DNA from: Bacteroidia bacterium
GTDB taxonomy: Bacteria; Bacteroidota; Bacteroidia; Flavobacteriales_D; Cryomorphaceae
Length of the DNA: 64,000 nucleotides
Reading direction: 5' to 3'
Assembly: GCA_030427905.1 (NCBI GenBank)
Contig: JAUICL010000002.1
Coordinates: forward strand, 310,001 to 374,000
This document shows positions 34,614-44,422 of the stretch, piece by piece. The stretch's first letter is position 1; each line of letters opens with the position of its first letter. Position numbers and translations under genes: made by a program. Below the pieces are notes generated by a model, which worked only from the letters and a program-made list of their open reading frames with translations, made no database searches and was not told the origin of the DNA.

Positions 34614-36302
34614 ATGAGCGAAGACAAAAAAGTCATATTCTCCATGGTGAAGGTCAATAAGACCACACCAACTGGAAAGCACATTCTCAAGGACATTTAC
34701 CTGTCCTTTTACTACGGCGCCAAAATCGGTATTCTCGGTCTCAACGGAGCTGGTAAGTCAACGGTGATGAAAATCATCGCTGGGCTCGATAAAGCCTATC
34801 AAGGCGAAGTGGTTTGGAGCCCCGGTTATTCGGTGGGATACCTCCCGCAGGAGCCTAAGCTCGACGAGACCAAAACGGTAAAGGAAGTGGTGATGGAAGG
34901 TGTAAAGGAAATCACCGATGTACTTGCCGAGTACGAAGACATCAACAACAAGTTCATGGACGAAGAGATCATGAACGACCCTGACAAAATGCAGAAGTTG
35001 ATTGATCGTCAGGCCGAGGTGCAAGACAAGATCGAAGCGCTAGGAGCCTGGGATCTCGATACCAAGTTGGAGATTGCCATGGATGCCCTTCGCACCCCAG
35101 AAGGCGATACGCCGATCAAAAACCTATCGGGTGGTGAGCGCCGTCGTGTGGCTCTATGCCGTCTTCTGCTTCAGCAGCCCGATGTACTTCTGCTCGATGA
35201 GCCTACCAACCACCTCGACGCCGAGTCGGTGCAGTGGCTGGAGCAACACTTGCAGCAATATAAAGGAACGGTACTGGCTGTAACGCACGACCGTTACTTC
35301 CTCGACAATGTGGCCGGATGGATTCTCGAGCTCGATCGTGGAGAAGGTATTCCGTGGAAAGGAAACTATAGCTCTTGGTTGGATCAGAAATCTAAGCGAT
35401 TGGCTCAGGAAGAGAAGCAAGAGAGCAAGCGAAGAAAGGAATTGGAGCGTGAGCTCGATTGGGTTCGGATGAATCCAAAAGGTCGTCACGCTAAGAACAA
35501 GGCGCGTTTGAACAACTACGAGCAAATGCTCGGTGAAGAAGCCAAGGAGAAAGAAGCGCGATTGGCGATTCCGATTCCAAACGGCCAGCGATTGGGTAAT
35601 GAAGTAATCGATGCCATCGAAGTGTCAAAAGGATTTGGTGACCGACTCCTTTATGAGCACCTAAACTTCAAACTTCCACCGGCAGGTATCGTTGGAATCA
35701 TCGGGCCTAACGGAGCTGGAAAATCGACGCTTTTCAAAATGATCATGGGGCAGGAAACGCCCGACAGTGGAGAGATTAAAATCGGTGATACGGTTCAGAT
35801 CGGATACGTTGATCAAACCCACGCCGACCTCGACCCGGAGAAAACAGTCTGGGAAGTAGTTTCTGGTGGAACAGAAGTGATGGACATCGGTGGTGCCCGT
35901 GTTAACTCGCGAGCCTACGTGTCGAAGTTTAACTTCAATGGTTCTGACCAAAACAAGAAGGTGGGCGTGCTCTCAGGTGGAGAGCGAAACCGACTTCACT
36001 TGGCCATGACCTTGAAGACCGAAGCTAACGTGCTACTTCTCGATGAGCCAACGAACGATATTGACGTGAACACGCTCCGTGCGCTCGAAGAAGGAATTAT
36101 GAATTTCGCGGGATGTGCCGTGGTCATCTCTCACGACCGTTGGTTCCTCGACCGAATTTGTACCCACATTCTCGCTTTCGAAGGCGACTCACAAGTCTAT
36201 TACTTCGAAGGTACGTATAGCGAATACGAAGAAAATAAGAAGAAACGCCTTGGCGATGTTGGACCAAAGCGAATCAAATACCGCAAACTAGTACGCGGCT
36301 AA
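34614..36302 (+). CDS. ettA: Energy-dependent translational throttle protein EttA (ABC-F)
   Basis: 562 residues. Two ABC domains with Walker A GLNGAGKST (42-50) and GPNGAGKST (about 365), signatures LSGGERRRVAL and LSGGERNRLHLAM, Walker B LLLLDEPTNHLD and LLLLDEPTNDID, and the linker (P-site tRNA interaction motif) rich in charged residues between them. No membrane segment. The ATPase binds the ribosomal E site and gates the first peptide bond depending on ATP/ADP. The length and the linker sequence around WVRMNPKGRHAKNKARL identify EttA rather than Uup or YheS. Confidence 0.94.
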   Translation: MSEDKKVIFSMVKVNKTTPTGKHILKDIYLSFYYGAKIGILGLNGAGKSTVMKIIAGLDKAYQGEVVWSPGYSVGYLPQEPKLDETKTVKEVVMEGVKEITDVLAEYEDINNKFMDEEIMNDPDKMQKLIDRQAEVQDKIEALGAWDLDTKLEIAMDALRTPEGDTPIKNLSGGERRRVALCRLLLQQPDVLLLDEPTNHLDAESVQWLEQHLQQYKGTVLAVTHDRYFLDNVAGWILELDRGEGIPWKGNYSSWLDQKSKRLAQEEKQESKRRKELERELDWVRMNPKGRHAKNKARLNNYEQMLGEEAKEKEARLAIPIPNGQRLGNEVIDAIEVSKGFGDRLLYEHLNFKLPPAGIVGIIGPNGAGKSTLFKMIMGQETPDSGEIKIGDTVQIGYVDQTHADLDPEKTVWEVVSGGTEVMDIGGARVNSRAYVSKFNFNGSDQNKKVGVLSGGERNRLHLAMTLKTEANVLLLDEPTNDIDVNTLRALEEGIMNFAGCAVVISHDRWFLDRICTHILAFEGDSQVYYFEGTYSEYEENKKKRLGDVGPKRIKYRKLVRG

Positions 36303-36343
36303 ACCCCAATACTCCATTTATCCGCCTCAGGCGCAGATGGCGG

Positions 36344-36420
36344 AATACCCAATACTCAATACCCAATACCCAATACTCAATACCCAATACCCAATACTCA
36401 ATACCCAATACTCACTACTC
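36344..36420. repeat. Heptamer tandem repeat AATACYC, ten copies plus a decayed eleventh
   Basis: Ten exact units AATACCC or AATACTC at 36344-36413 in order C,T,C,C,T,C,C,T,C,T (Y positions), then ACTACTC (36414-36420). A 21-base super-period (CCC-CTC-CCC) is visible. An isolated fragment CCAATACTCC lies at 36307-36316, and an imperfect palindrome TCCGCC/GGCGGA (36321-36344) precedes the array. It lies between ettA and hisS in the hisS leader. The other strand carries GGGTATT runs. Confidence 0.95.
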
Positions 36421-36443
36421 TATACCAACTACCACACCCACCC

Positions 36444-37787
36444 ATGAAACCATCCACTCCCAAGGGAACCAGAGATTTTTTACCACCGGTCGTTCAGCGT
36501 CGAAACTACATTTTTGGCACCATCAAATCAGTGTTTGAAAAGTACGGGTACCAGCCTATTGAGACCCCGGCTATGGAAAACCTGGAGACCTTGACAGGTA
36601 AGTATGGTGAAGAAGGAGATCGGTTGATTTTTAAGATTTTGGCTCGGGGCGAGAAATTGACGAAAGCACTTTCTTCTGATAATGCTTCCGGATTGGCCGA
36701 CGGAGCCCTCCGCTATGACCTAACCGTGCCATTTGCGCGATTTGTGGTCCAGCACCGTAACGATATTGAGTTTCCGTTTCGGAGGTATCAGATACAGCCG
36801 GTGTGGAGAGCCGATCGTCCGCAGAAAGGGCGGTACCGGGAGTTTTTTCAATGCGATGCCGATGTGGTTGGCACCGATTCACTGCGCTGTGAGATCGAGT
36901 TTGTGGAGATATTCGACGCGGTTTTTACCCAGCTCGATATTCCAGTAACGATTCGCATCAACAACCGGAAAATCCTGGCCGCACTTGCCGACTTGGTGGG
37001 TGAAGCCGACCGTATGATGGCGCTGACCATTGCCATCGACAAGCTCGACAAAATGCCGCTCGACAAAGTTCTGGAAGACTTGAAAAATCAGGGATTCTCA
37101 GATCAAGCCTGCGCCACACTCGAGAATGTGCTCACCACCGCCAAAGAAGATGTTCCATGGGCGGAGCGATCCAATGCTTTGAAAGATATTTTCGCCAACT
37201 CGGCTGAAGGACTGAAGGGGATTGAAGAGCTCGACTTTATTTTTGAGCGCGTGGAGAAGGCTGGCTTGGATACTGCAAAACTCCAATTCGACTTGAGCTT
37301 GGCGCGCGGATTGAATTACTACACGGGAGCCATTTTTGAAGTGGTACCCAATACGGAGCATCAGGTGGGCAGCATTTGCGGTGGTGGACGCTACGACGAT
37401 CTCACCGGTATTTTCGGAATGCCCGGCGTATCGGGCGTTGGGATTTCGTTTGGTGCCGATCGAATTTACGATCTTCTCGAAGCCCTCGATGGATTCGATA
37501 AAACATCTGCCGCGAGCACGCAGGTCCTATTTGTGAATTTTGGTGATACAGAAGCCGATTACTGTCACGAATTGGTTTCTGCACTCAGAAAGAACGGTGT
37601 CAAGGCCGAGCTTTACCCTGACTCTGCCAAGATGAAGAAGCAGATGAAATACGCCGACGACAAGCGCATTCCCTTTGTGGCAATGGTGGGCGAAGATGAA
37701 ATGGCCGAAGGTCTTGTCAAATTGAAAGATATGGCCACTGGCGAACAGGAGCAATTGTCGAAAGACGCGCTTCTCCAGAAATTTTAG
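36444..37787 (+). CDS. hisS: Histidyl-tRNA synthetase
   Basis: 447 residues, class II. KGTRDFLPP at the start is the characteristic HisRS N-terminus; motif 2 is YQIQPVWRADRPQKGRYREF; the histidine-binding HisA motif is LARGLNYYTGAIFEV; motif 3 is GVGISFGADRIYDLLE. The C-terminal anticodon domain (about 345-447, LFVNFGDTEADYCHELVSAL) follows. It charges tRNA-His. The leader holds the heptamer repeat. hutH starts 3 bases after its stop, so charging and degradation of histidine are in one unit. Confidence 0.95.
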   Translation: MKPSTPKGTRDFLPPVVQRRNYIFGTIKSVFEKYGYQPIETPAMENLETLTGKYGEEGDRLIFKILARGEKLTKALSSDNASGLADGALRYDLTVPFARFVVQHRNDIEFPFRRYQIQPVWRADRPQKGRYREFFQCDADVVGTDSLRCEIEFVEIFDAVFTQLDIPVTIRINNRKILAALADLVGEADRMMALTIAIDKLDKMPLDKVLEDLKNQGFSDQACATLENVLTTAKEDVPWAERSNALKDIFANSAEGLKGIEELDFIFERVEKAGLDTAKLQFDLSLARGLNYYTGAIFEVVPNTEHQVGSICGGGRYDDLTGIFGMPGVSGVGISFGADRIYDLLEALDGFDKTSAASTQVLFVNFGDTEADYCHELVSALRKNGVKAELYPDSAKMKKQMKYADDKRIPFVAMVGEDEMAEGLVKLKDMATGEQEQLSKDALLQKF

Positions 37788-37790
37788 ACT

Positions 37791-39287
37791 ATGACACACG
37801 AAATTGATCATCATCGACTGAGTATAGCTCAGGCCAATGAATTGGTAGAAACCGGAGCCACGCTTCAACTTTCGGAAGCGGCCCGCACCAAGATTCAAAA
37901 ATGCCGCGAATTTCTCGATGATAAGATCGCTCGTTCGGAGCACCCGATATATGGGATCAATACGGGATTTGGATCGCTTTGCAATACGCCGATTGGCAAA
38001 GAGAGTTTGGAGCAGCTTCAGAAAAATCTGGTCATGTCGCACGCCTGTGGTACGGGAGCCGAAGTGCCTTCGCACTTGGTGAAGATGATGCTTCTCCTGA
38101 AAATCCAGGGACTTTCGTACGGCCATAGCGGTGTCACCGTTACTACTGTCGAAAGACTGATTTGGCACTTCAACAACGATATTCTCCCGGTGGTATATGA
38201 GCAGGGGAGCCTTGGCGCTTCTGGCGATTTATCACCATTGGCGCATATGTCGCTTCCACTTCTTGGTTTGGGAGAAGTTCGCGTGGATGGCGAGATACGT
38301 CAGACTAGCGAAGTTTTGGCAGAGCGAAATATGGAGCCGATTGCCTTGCGCTCGAAGGAGGGTCTAGCCCTTCTGAACGGTACACAGTTTATGAGTTCAT
38401 ACGGTACGTGGCTCTGTCAGAAAGCCGAGCAACTTCTCGATATGGCCGATTTGATTGGAGCTGTGTCGCTAGAAGCCTACGATGGCCGTCACGAGCCGTT
38501 TAAAGACGAAGTTCACGCCATTCGAAATCATGCTGGGCAGCGCCAAGTAGCAGCCAATATTAGGGCCATTTTGGGCGACAGCGAAAATTTCCATAAGCAA
38601 AAAGCCCATGTACAGGATCCATACAGCTTTCGGTGTATGCCACAAGTGCACGGTGCATCACGCGATGCTGTAGCGCATATTCGCTCAGTGCTCGAAAACG
38701 AGATTAACGCTGTGACGGATAATCCAACCGTTTTCCCCGATTCTGACGATGTGATTTCAGCGGGTAATTTCCACGGACAGCCACTGGCTATTTCCCTTGA
38801 TTTCCTTTCCATCGCTATGGCTGAATTGGGAAGTATTTCGGAGCGAAGAATCTATAAACTGGTAGGTGGGGAACGCGGTTTACCTGCATTCCTGGTCGCT
38901 AATCCGGGACTGAACTCCGGCTTTATGATTCCGCAATACACGGCAGCATCGATTGTGAGCCGAAACAAGCAGCTTTGTACGCCAGCTTCTGTCGATACCA
39001 TAGACTCGTCAAACGGGCAGGAAGATCACGTAAGCATGGGTGCCAACGCGGCGGTGAAAGCGCTTCAGGTGGTCAATCACGTTGAAACGATTTTGGGAAT
39101 TGAGCTTTTCAATGCTATGCAAGGGCTTGACCTACGCGGCTTGGATGGTGTGGCTTCTAAAATCAAAGATCTTCATACCGCTTACCGAGCATCGGTTCCT
39201 TACTTGAAAGAAGACGCGGAAATGTCGCCACTGATGGAGAAATCGCGAGTTTTTGTTTCGAAATACAAGCCAGCGATACATGGCTAA
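37791..39287 (+). CDS. hutH: Histidine ammonia-lyase
   Basis: 498 residues. The Ala-Ser-Gly triad that cyclises to the MIO cofactor is A143-S144-G145 in GSLGASGDLSPLAH. The selectivity pair S83-H84 in NLVMSHACGTG matches histidine lyases rather than the HL of tyrosine or FL of phenylalanine lyases. Y53 in PIYGINTGFG is conserved. It removes ammonia from L-histidine to give urocanate, the first step of histidine use. No hutU, hutI or hutG lie in the window. It follows hisS by 3 bases and overlaps the next gene by 8 bases (ATGGCTAA). Confidence 0.92.
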   Translation: MTHEIDHHRLSIAQANELVETGATLQLSEAARTKIQKCREFLDDKIARSEHPIYGINTGFGSLCNTPIGKESLEQLQKNLVMSHACGTGAEVPSHLVKMMLLLKIQGLSYGHSGVTVTTVERLIWHFNNDILPVVYEQGSLGASGDLSPLAHMSLPLLGLGEVRVDGEIRQTSEVLAERNMEPIALRSKEGLALLNGTQFMSSYGTWLCQKAEQLLDMADLIGAVSLEAYDGRHEPFKDEVHAIRNHAGQRQVAANIRAILGDSENFHKQKAHVQDPYSFRCMPQVHGASRDAVAHIRSVLENEINAVTDNPTVFPDSDDVISAGNFHGQPLAISLDFLSIAMAELGSISERRIYKLVGGERGLPAFLVANPGLNSGFMIPQYTAASIVSRNKQLCTPASVDTIDSSNGQEDHVSMGANAAVKALQVVNHVETILGIELFNAMQGLDLRGLDGVASKIKDLHTAYRASVPYLKEDAEMSPLMEKSRVFVSKYKPAIHG

Positions 39288-39741
39288 ACGAACCACGTTT
39301 TTACGCGTGCTATGCGGACTCAGTGGTTTTAGCGCCATGTACGGGATGCTTTCTGGTGCGAGCACAGCTTTGTCGCCGCCCGAAGTCGATGCCGAATACC
39401 TGGAGCAGCTCTACAGCCAGCTCGATCAGTTTACCGTTCCAATCGAAGGCTTCAAAGAAATGGTACACGATTACTACCGGAATCTCTCCTTGAACATGGG
39501 AAACTTTGGCGCTTCGAACTTTCTGTTCAGCGGAATTCAATTTGTAGGCGTTATGCTGATGTACCGACTCAATAGAATCGGATTTCCGCTCTATGTCCTC
39601 GCTCAGTTGGGCATGGCTTTTTCCTCCGCCTATTTCGGAATCTTCAACACTTTTGGCCAGATCGTTACGGCCTTTAACCTAATCTGGAGTCTCATCTGGA
39701 TTGGAATGTACGCTACGCAGTTGAAGTACTTTTTTAAGTAG
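39280..39741 (+). CDS. Small membrane protein of unknown function, coupled to hutH
   Basis: 153 residues from the ATG at 39280, which overlaps the hutH stop by 8 bases. One hydrophobic segment near the N-terminus (FLRVLCGLSGFSAMYGML), a soluble 50-residue stretch (EVDAEYLEQLYSQLDQF), and three more hydrophobic segments from about residue 76 to the end. I do not recognise a family. The overlap with hutH argues for co-translation, not a shared function. An upstream in-frame start at 39253 would sit further inside hutH. Confidence 0.75.
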   Translation: MAKRTTFLRVLCGLSGFSAMYGMLSGASTALSPPEVDAEYLEQLYSQLDQFTVPIEGFKEMVHDYYRNLSLNMGNFGASNFLFSGIQFVGVMLMYRLNRIGFPLYVLAQLGMAFSSAYFGIFNTFGQIVTAFNLIWSLIWIGMYATQLKYFFK

Positions 39742-39806
39742 CTGACCTTTAGTTTGTTCAAGTGGAAGTTCTCTTCAAATGATTATCTTGTAGATTCTCA
39801 AACACG

Positions 39807-40934
39807 ATGATCATGCAGAAAATCTACTTTTTACCTATCCTTTTTACTTTCCTAATCGCTCCATTTGCAGCGACAAGTCAAATAGAAGTGAATCAAGACT
39901 TCACTGCTGAAGAGACTATTCTCGACTTTTTTGATAGCGGAGTTTTGACTGAAGTTTCCAACATCACATTCAATGGCATGAGCGGCGATCAGATCAGCGC
40001 ACAAATTGGTGTGTTTTGGGGAGGTTATTCAACTGACTTTAATATTGACGCAGGCTTGGTTATGGCTACGGCAAATGCAAGTGAATCTTTCGAAGGGCTG
40101 GAATACGAATTCCAGATTTTTGATAATTATCCAGACCAGGATATCATTGATTTAACAAATGGTGCCAATGTGAACGACTGCGCTGTGATAGAATTTGACG
40201 CTGTGATATCTGGCGATGCCGTTGTCTTTAACTACGTTTTTGGCTCAAATGAGTATGAATCATTTACTTGCTCTGTGTTTAATGATGCCTTCGGACTTTT
40301 TATTAGTGGGCCTGGGATAAATGGCCCTTTCGCGAATAATGCGAAAAACATCGCCATTGTTCCCGATACAGATAGCATTCCTGTGGCAATTAATTCCGTT
40401 AATGGAGGGGTTCCAACTGGTGTGGGTAGTGAAGCGACTTGCGCGGAGATGGATCCGAATTGGCAAGACAACGCAGTATACTTTGTTGAAAATCTAAATC
40501 CAGATACGGGAGACGTTGCATTTAATGGATATACAACAATGTTCGAAGCATACAGCGAAGTTGAATTTGGTGAAGTTTACCACTTCAAATTTGCCATTTG
40601 TGATGTCTTAGACGGTGCATTAGATTCAGGAGTATTCCTTGAAGCCGGCTCTTTCAAAGGGATTATGATATCTGACACAGAAGAACCAGATGCCTACGAT
40701 CTAAATCTTTTCCCCAACCCATCAAGCAATGGACTGGTAACGATAAAAGATGAAAACCTTCTCGGTAGCCAGATTCAAGTGATAGATCTTCAAGGTAGGG
40801 TGGTTTTTCAAGAACAAGTGAACACAGAACTTCAATACGACCTCGATATCTCAGGTCTGAGTTCTGGGGTATACTTAACCAGTCTTACCAAAGATGGCCG
40901 TGCTATTGCTCGAACGAAGTTGGTGGTGGAATAA
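39807..40934 (+). CDS. Secreted choice-of-anchor L domain protein with T9SS sorting domain
   Basis: 375 residues; signal peptide (FLPILFTFLIAPFAATSQ). The choice-of-anchor L domain spans about residues 30-290 (LDFFDSGVLTEVSNITFNG, GLVMATANAS, NYVFGSNEYESFTCSVFND, ISGPGINGPFANNAKNIA), an adhesin-type beta domain; variants of it are found with several anchor types. The C-terminus (LNLFPNPSSNGLVTIKDE, DLQGRVVFQEQ, SSGVYLTSLTKDGR) is a T9SS sorting domain. A surface or secreted protein. The terminator at 40959 follows. A start at 39813 is equally plausible. Confidence 0.85.
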   Translation: MIMQKIYFLPILFTFLIAPFAATSQIEVNQDFTAEETILDFFDSGVLTEVSNITFNGMSGDQISAQIGVFWGGYSTDFNIDAGLVMATANASESFEGLEYEFQIFDNYPDQDIIDLTNGANVNDCAVIEFDAVISGDAVVFNYVFGSNEYESFTCSVFNDAFGLFISGPGINGPFANNAKNIAIVPDTDSIPVAINSVNGGVPTGVGSEATCAEMDPNWQDNAVYFVENLNPDTGDVAFNGYTTMFEAYSEVEFGEVYHFKFAICDVLDGALDSGVFLEAGSFKGIMISDTEEPDAYDLNLFPNPSSNGLVTIKDENLLGSQIQVIDLQGRVVFQEQVNTELQYDLDISGLSSGVYLTSLTKDGRAIARTKLVVE

Positions 40935-40958
40935 GGGATTGAAGTATTTATTTGAATT

Positions 40959-40990
40959 CCCGAATGTTATCATTCGGGATTTTTTGTTTT
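40959..40990 (+). terminator. Rho-independent terminator
   Basis: Stem CCCGAATG/CATTCGGG (40959-40966 with 40971-40978), loop TTAT, then A and a T-rich tail (TTTTTTGTTTT). Ends the choice-of-anchor gene transcript. Confidence 0.85.
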
Positions 40991-41180
40991 ATAGTGGATG
41001 CAGTACGTCTTGATTTACAGTTAATACCCTGCACTTACCACTCATCTACTCAATGATTCCTTTCATCCTTTATCAGTGTTTGTTTTTTTCATTTTGAAGA
41101 AATTTGCGTCGCCAATGCAACCTTTAAAGATCGCGTGGTCATTAAACCAAAATCAATCAAAAACGAAACACGCTAAACCA

Positions 41181-43535
41181 ATGCGCTTTATCACAGCACT
41201 TTTCTTGCTGATCGGAATTAGCTCCCAAGCCCAGAAGGTAACCCTGAGTGGTTACATTAAAGATGGCAGTACGGGTGAAGGTCTGATCGGAGCCACCGTT
41301 TACGTCGACGAAATAAAGTCGGGAACGGTGACCAATGTCTATGGGTTCTACTCAATCTCTCTTTCGCCGGGTACTTACAATGTGACCTACAACTTTTTGG
41401 GTTACCAGGCTATTCAAAAGACAGTGGAACTCACAGAGAGCACGACCCTTGAAATTGAAATGAGTTCGGATGAACAACTCCTCCAAACCGTTGAAATCAC
41501 CGCCGAGAAAGAAAACCAAAACGTAACAAGTCTCGAAACGGGGGTAGAGCGCCTAGACGCAAAACAGGTGAAAGAAATCCCGCAGTTTATGGGCGAAGTT
41601 GACATTATTCGAAGCATTCAGCTCCTACCGGGTGTATCTACTGTTGGTGAAGGAGCCACAGGATTTAATGTGCGTGGTGGAAACATTGACCAAAACCTTA
41701 TCCTTCTCGATGAAGCTTCAGTTTTTAACTCATCTCACCTTTTTGGTTTTTTCTCGGTATTTAATGCCGACGCCGTAAAAGATTTGACCTTATACAAAGG
41801 TGGAATTCCTTCCAAGTATGGTGGTCGTTTGTCGAGTGTACTTGACGTCCGTCAGAAAGAAGGAAACAGCAAGAAATTTGGTGGTACCGCAGGTCTTGGT
41901 CTCGTTTCAAGTCGTTTGATGTTCGAAGGGCCCATAGTCAAAGACAAGGCTTCGTTTATGGTCGCTGGTCGACGCTCTTATGGTGATATCTTTCTTCCTA
42001 TCGTAAACAACGATTTGAAAGGAAATCAGCTCTTCTTTTACGATGTAAACGGAAAGGTCAATTACAAAATTGATGACAAAAACCGGGTTTTCCTTTCGGG
42101 GTATATTGGCAAAGACGTCTTTAATTTCGATGACGAGTTTAAGTTTGCATGGGGAAATACCACGGCCACAGCAAGGTGGAACCACTTGTTTGGCCCTCAG
42201 CTCTTTTCGAACTTTACCGCTGTATATAGCGACTACAATTACTCGCTCGGAATACCCAACGGAACCACAGCGTTTGAATGGGGCGCCGGTGTTCAAAACA
42301 CCAACTTAAAGGCAGACTTCACTTACTTCCCGAACGTCAATAACACACTTGATTTTGGTGCGCAGGTTACATTCTACCAATTTTCGCCAGGAAAGGCTGA
42401 AGGTACGGGCTCTGAGTCTATTTTTGACGTGATCGAAGTCCAGAAGCAATATGCTACCGAAGTGGCTGCATATATTGGAAATGAACAGAAAATCGGGAAG
42501 AAGTTTTCCATTCAGTACGGATTGCGTTACAGCTACTTTATGAACAAGGGAGCTCGAGATGTATATGAGTATGATGGTGTCCGTACCGATGACAACTTAA
42601 CCGATACCATCCACTATGGCAAAGGTGATAAGATTGCCGACTTTGACGCCTGGGAACCGCGATTGGCCGTGAACTATAGCTTCTCTGATGAAGTTTCTAT
42701 TAAGGCTAGTTATAACCGCATGCAGCAGTACCTTCACCTGGTATCAAACACTACGGCAGCGACTCCAATAGATATTTGGATGCCTGCTGGAGAATACATT
42801 GAGCCTGCTATCGTAGATCAAGTTTCGCTTGGGTATTTCCGAAACTTCAAGGAAAATACCTACCAGCTTTCTGTAGAAGGTTATTACAAAGATTACAGAG
42901 ACTTGCTCGACTACAAAGATGGAGCTGAGCTACTTCTAAACGATAATATCGAAACGGAGCTTACTCAAGGAATTGGACGAGCTTATGGATTGGAGTTTCA
43001 ACTTGAAAAAGTGAAAGGTCGTTGGACTGGTTGGATCAGTTATACCTTGAGTCGGTCAGAGCTAAAAGTAGATGGGATAAACCGAAACGATTGGTATTCT
43101 TCGAATTACGATAAAACTCACGACCTTTCTGTGGTGGCCTTGTACAAACTCAATGAGAAGTGGAAATTCGGAGGAAACTTTGCGTTTATGACCGGTAGAC
43201 CGGCTACATACCCTGATTCGCGTTATATGTATGAGGGAACAGTCGTTCCAAACTACACAAACAGAAATGGGGCCAGAGGGCCGGCGTATCACCGTATGGA
43301 CCTGTCGGCTACCTTGACTCCGCAAAAGAAAAAGGAGAAGTTCCTATTCTTCATCGACCGACCTGATCACTGGGAAAGTTCGTGGACCTTTTCGCTGTAC
43401 AACGTGTACGGCCGAAGAAACGCCTACAGCGTTTTCTTTAGACAAGACGAAGATAACCCAACACAGACAGCTGCTTACCAGCTGAGTATTTTCGGATCCA
43501 TAATCCCCGGTGTAACCTTTAACCTTAACTTCTAA
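41181..43535 (+). CDS. TonB-dependent receptor with N-terminal carboxypeptidase-like domain
   Basis: 784 residues from the ATG at 41181 (MRFITALFLLIGISSQAQ signal peptide). A longer N-terminus from 41076 has no signal character. A CarboxypepD-regulatory domain (about 20-105, VTLSGYIKDGSTGEGLIGA), a plug (SIQLLPGVSTVGEGATGFNV, RGGNIDQNLILLDEA) and a 22-strand barrel ending FGSIIPGVTFNLNF follow. It takes up an unknown substrate across the outer membrane with TonB energy. The DUF4249 lipoprotein gene begins 5 bases later; such pairs resemble the SusC/SusD organisation, but SusD itself is not present. Confidence 0.9.
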   Translation: MRFITALFLLIGISSQAQKVTLSGYIKDGSTGEGLIGATVYVDEIKSGTVTNVYGFYSISLSPGTYNVTYNFLGYQAIQKTVELTESTTLEIEMSSDEQLLQTVEITAEKENQNVTSLETGVERLDAKQVKEIPQFMGEVDIIRSIQLLPGVSTVGEGATGFNVRGGNIDQNLILLDEASVFNSSHLFGFFSVFNADAVKDLTLYKGGIPSKYGGRLSSVLDVRQKEGNSKKFGGTAGLGLVSSRLMFEGPIVKDKASFMVAGRRSYGDIFLPIVNNDLKGNQLFFYDVNGKVNYKIDDKNRVFLSGYIGKDVFNFDDEFKFAWGNTTATARWNHLFGPQLFSNFTAVYSDYNYSLGIPNGTTAFEWGAGVQNTNLKADFTYFPNVNNTLDFGAQVTFYQFSPGKAEGTGSESIFDVIEVQKQYATEVAAYIGNEQKIGKKFSIQYGLRYSYFMNKGARDVYEYDGVRTDDNLTDTIHYGKGDKIADFDAWEPRLAVNYSFSDEVSIKASYNRMQQYLHLVSNTTAATPIDIWMPAGEYIEPAIVDQVSLGYFRNFKENTYQLSVEGYYKDYRDLLDYKDGAELLLNDNIETELTQGIGRAYGLEFQLEKVKGRWTGWISYTLSRSELKVDGINRNDWYSSNYDKTHDLSVVALYKLNEKWKFGGNFAFMTGRPATYPDSRYMYEGTVVPNYTNRNGARGPAYHRMDLSATLTPQKKKEKFLFFIDRPDHWESSWTFSLYNVYGRRNAYSVFFRQDEDNPTQTAAYQLSIFGSIIPGVTFNLNF

Positions 43536-43540
43536 TCGCG

Positions 43541-44404
43541 ATGAAAATTTTAAAATCAATCAAAACGATATTCTTGCTGGCTGTTGGGGTAGTGGCCATG
43601 AGCTCTTGTCAAGACAAAATAGACTTGGATATTCCTGATGGAGAAACCTTTCTAGTAGTAGAAGGGTGGCTTACTAACTTTGACACAGTCCACACTGTAA
43701 ATCTGACCTACACCACACCATACTTCGACGATACGCCCCCACCAGTAGCTTCCAATGCAGAAGTGATTTTGATGGATGATGAAGGCAATGAGTTTGAACT
43801 TCTTGAAACGGATCCTGGTGTTTACACTTACGAGGGTGCTGGAGTGGAAGGAAGACTCTACCAATTGTCTATCATACTCGATAATGGTGAGCGATACCTG
43901 AGCGATCCTGAGGAAATGTACGATGTGGTGCCCATTTTTGATATTTATTGGCAGCTATCAGAAGAAGAGCCTGACCCAGACAATGATCAAAATCCCGATG
44001 ATATTTACGATGTGCTGATCGATACGCAGGAAAAGCCCGGAGTTGGCGATTACTACCGATGGCGTTCGTTCTTGAATGGGGAGGAGTATCTCGGTCCGGA
44101 TGAGCTTTTCGTGGCTGCTGACGAGTTTGTGGATGGAAATGAGATACCGGAATTTAACGTTACGGAAGAGCTGTATTCAATTCCCGATACAGTGACCATT
44201 ATCCAAGAACACATTTCACGCGAAGCGTACGAGTTTTTCCTATCAATCATCCGACAGACTTCGGATGTTGGGGGGCCATTTGATGCACCACCTGCACCAG
44301 TGCCAGGGAATGTGAAGAACCTTACTAACCCGAACAAGCCAGCGGTTGGATTCTTTGGAGTGGCAGCCCAAAGTGTAGCGACTGTGGTGGTTGGTGATGA
44401 ATAA
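43541..44404 (+). CDS. DUF4249 family lipoprotein
   Basis: 287 residues. Lipobox at MSSCQDKIDLD (signal helix FLLAVGVVAM); the mature part is beta-rich (LVVEGWLTNFDTVHTVNLTY). DUF4249 proteins are found next to TonB receptors in Bacteroidota and are thought to be surface or periplasmic partners, with function unproven. The acidic residues after the lipid cysteine are compatible with outer-leaflet export. Co-transcribed with the receptor (5-base gap); the perfect 16-pair hairpin at 44423-44460 ends the unit. Confidence 0.88.
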   Translation: MKILKSIKTIFLLAVGVVAMSSCQDKIDLDIPDGETFLVVEGWLTNFDTVHTVNLTYTTPYFDDTPPPVASNAEVILMDDEGNEFELLETDPGVYTYEGAGVEGRLYQLSIILDNGERYLSDPEEMYDVVPIFDIYWQLSEEEPDPDNDQNPDDIYDVLIDTQEKPGVGDYYRWRSFLNGEEYLGPDELFVAADEFVDGNEIPEFNVTEELYSIPDTVTIIQEHISREAYEFFLSIIRQTSDVGGPFDAPPAPVPGNVKNLTNPNKPAVGFFGVAAQSVATVVVGDE

Positions 44405-44422
44405 TACTATCCTTGTTTAAAC

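Noticed and set aside
36344-36420. Possible CRISPR-like array
   Set aside because: Units are contiguous heptamers without spacers; no cas genes are near. It is a simple tandem repeat.
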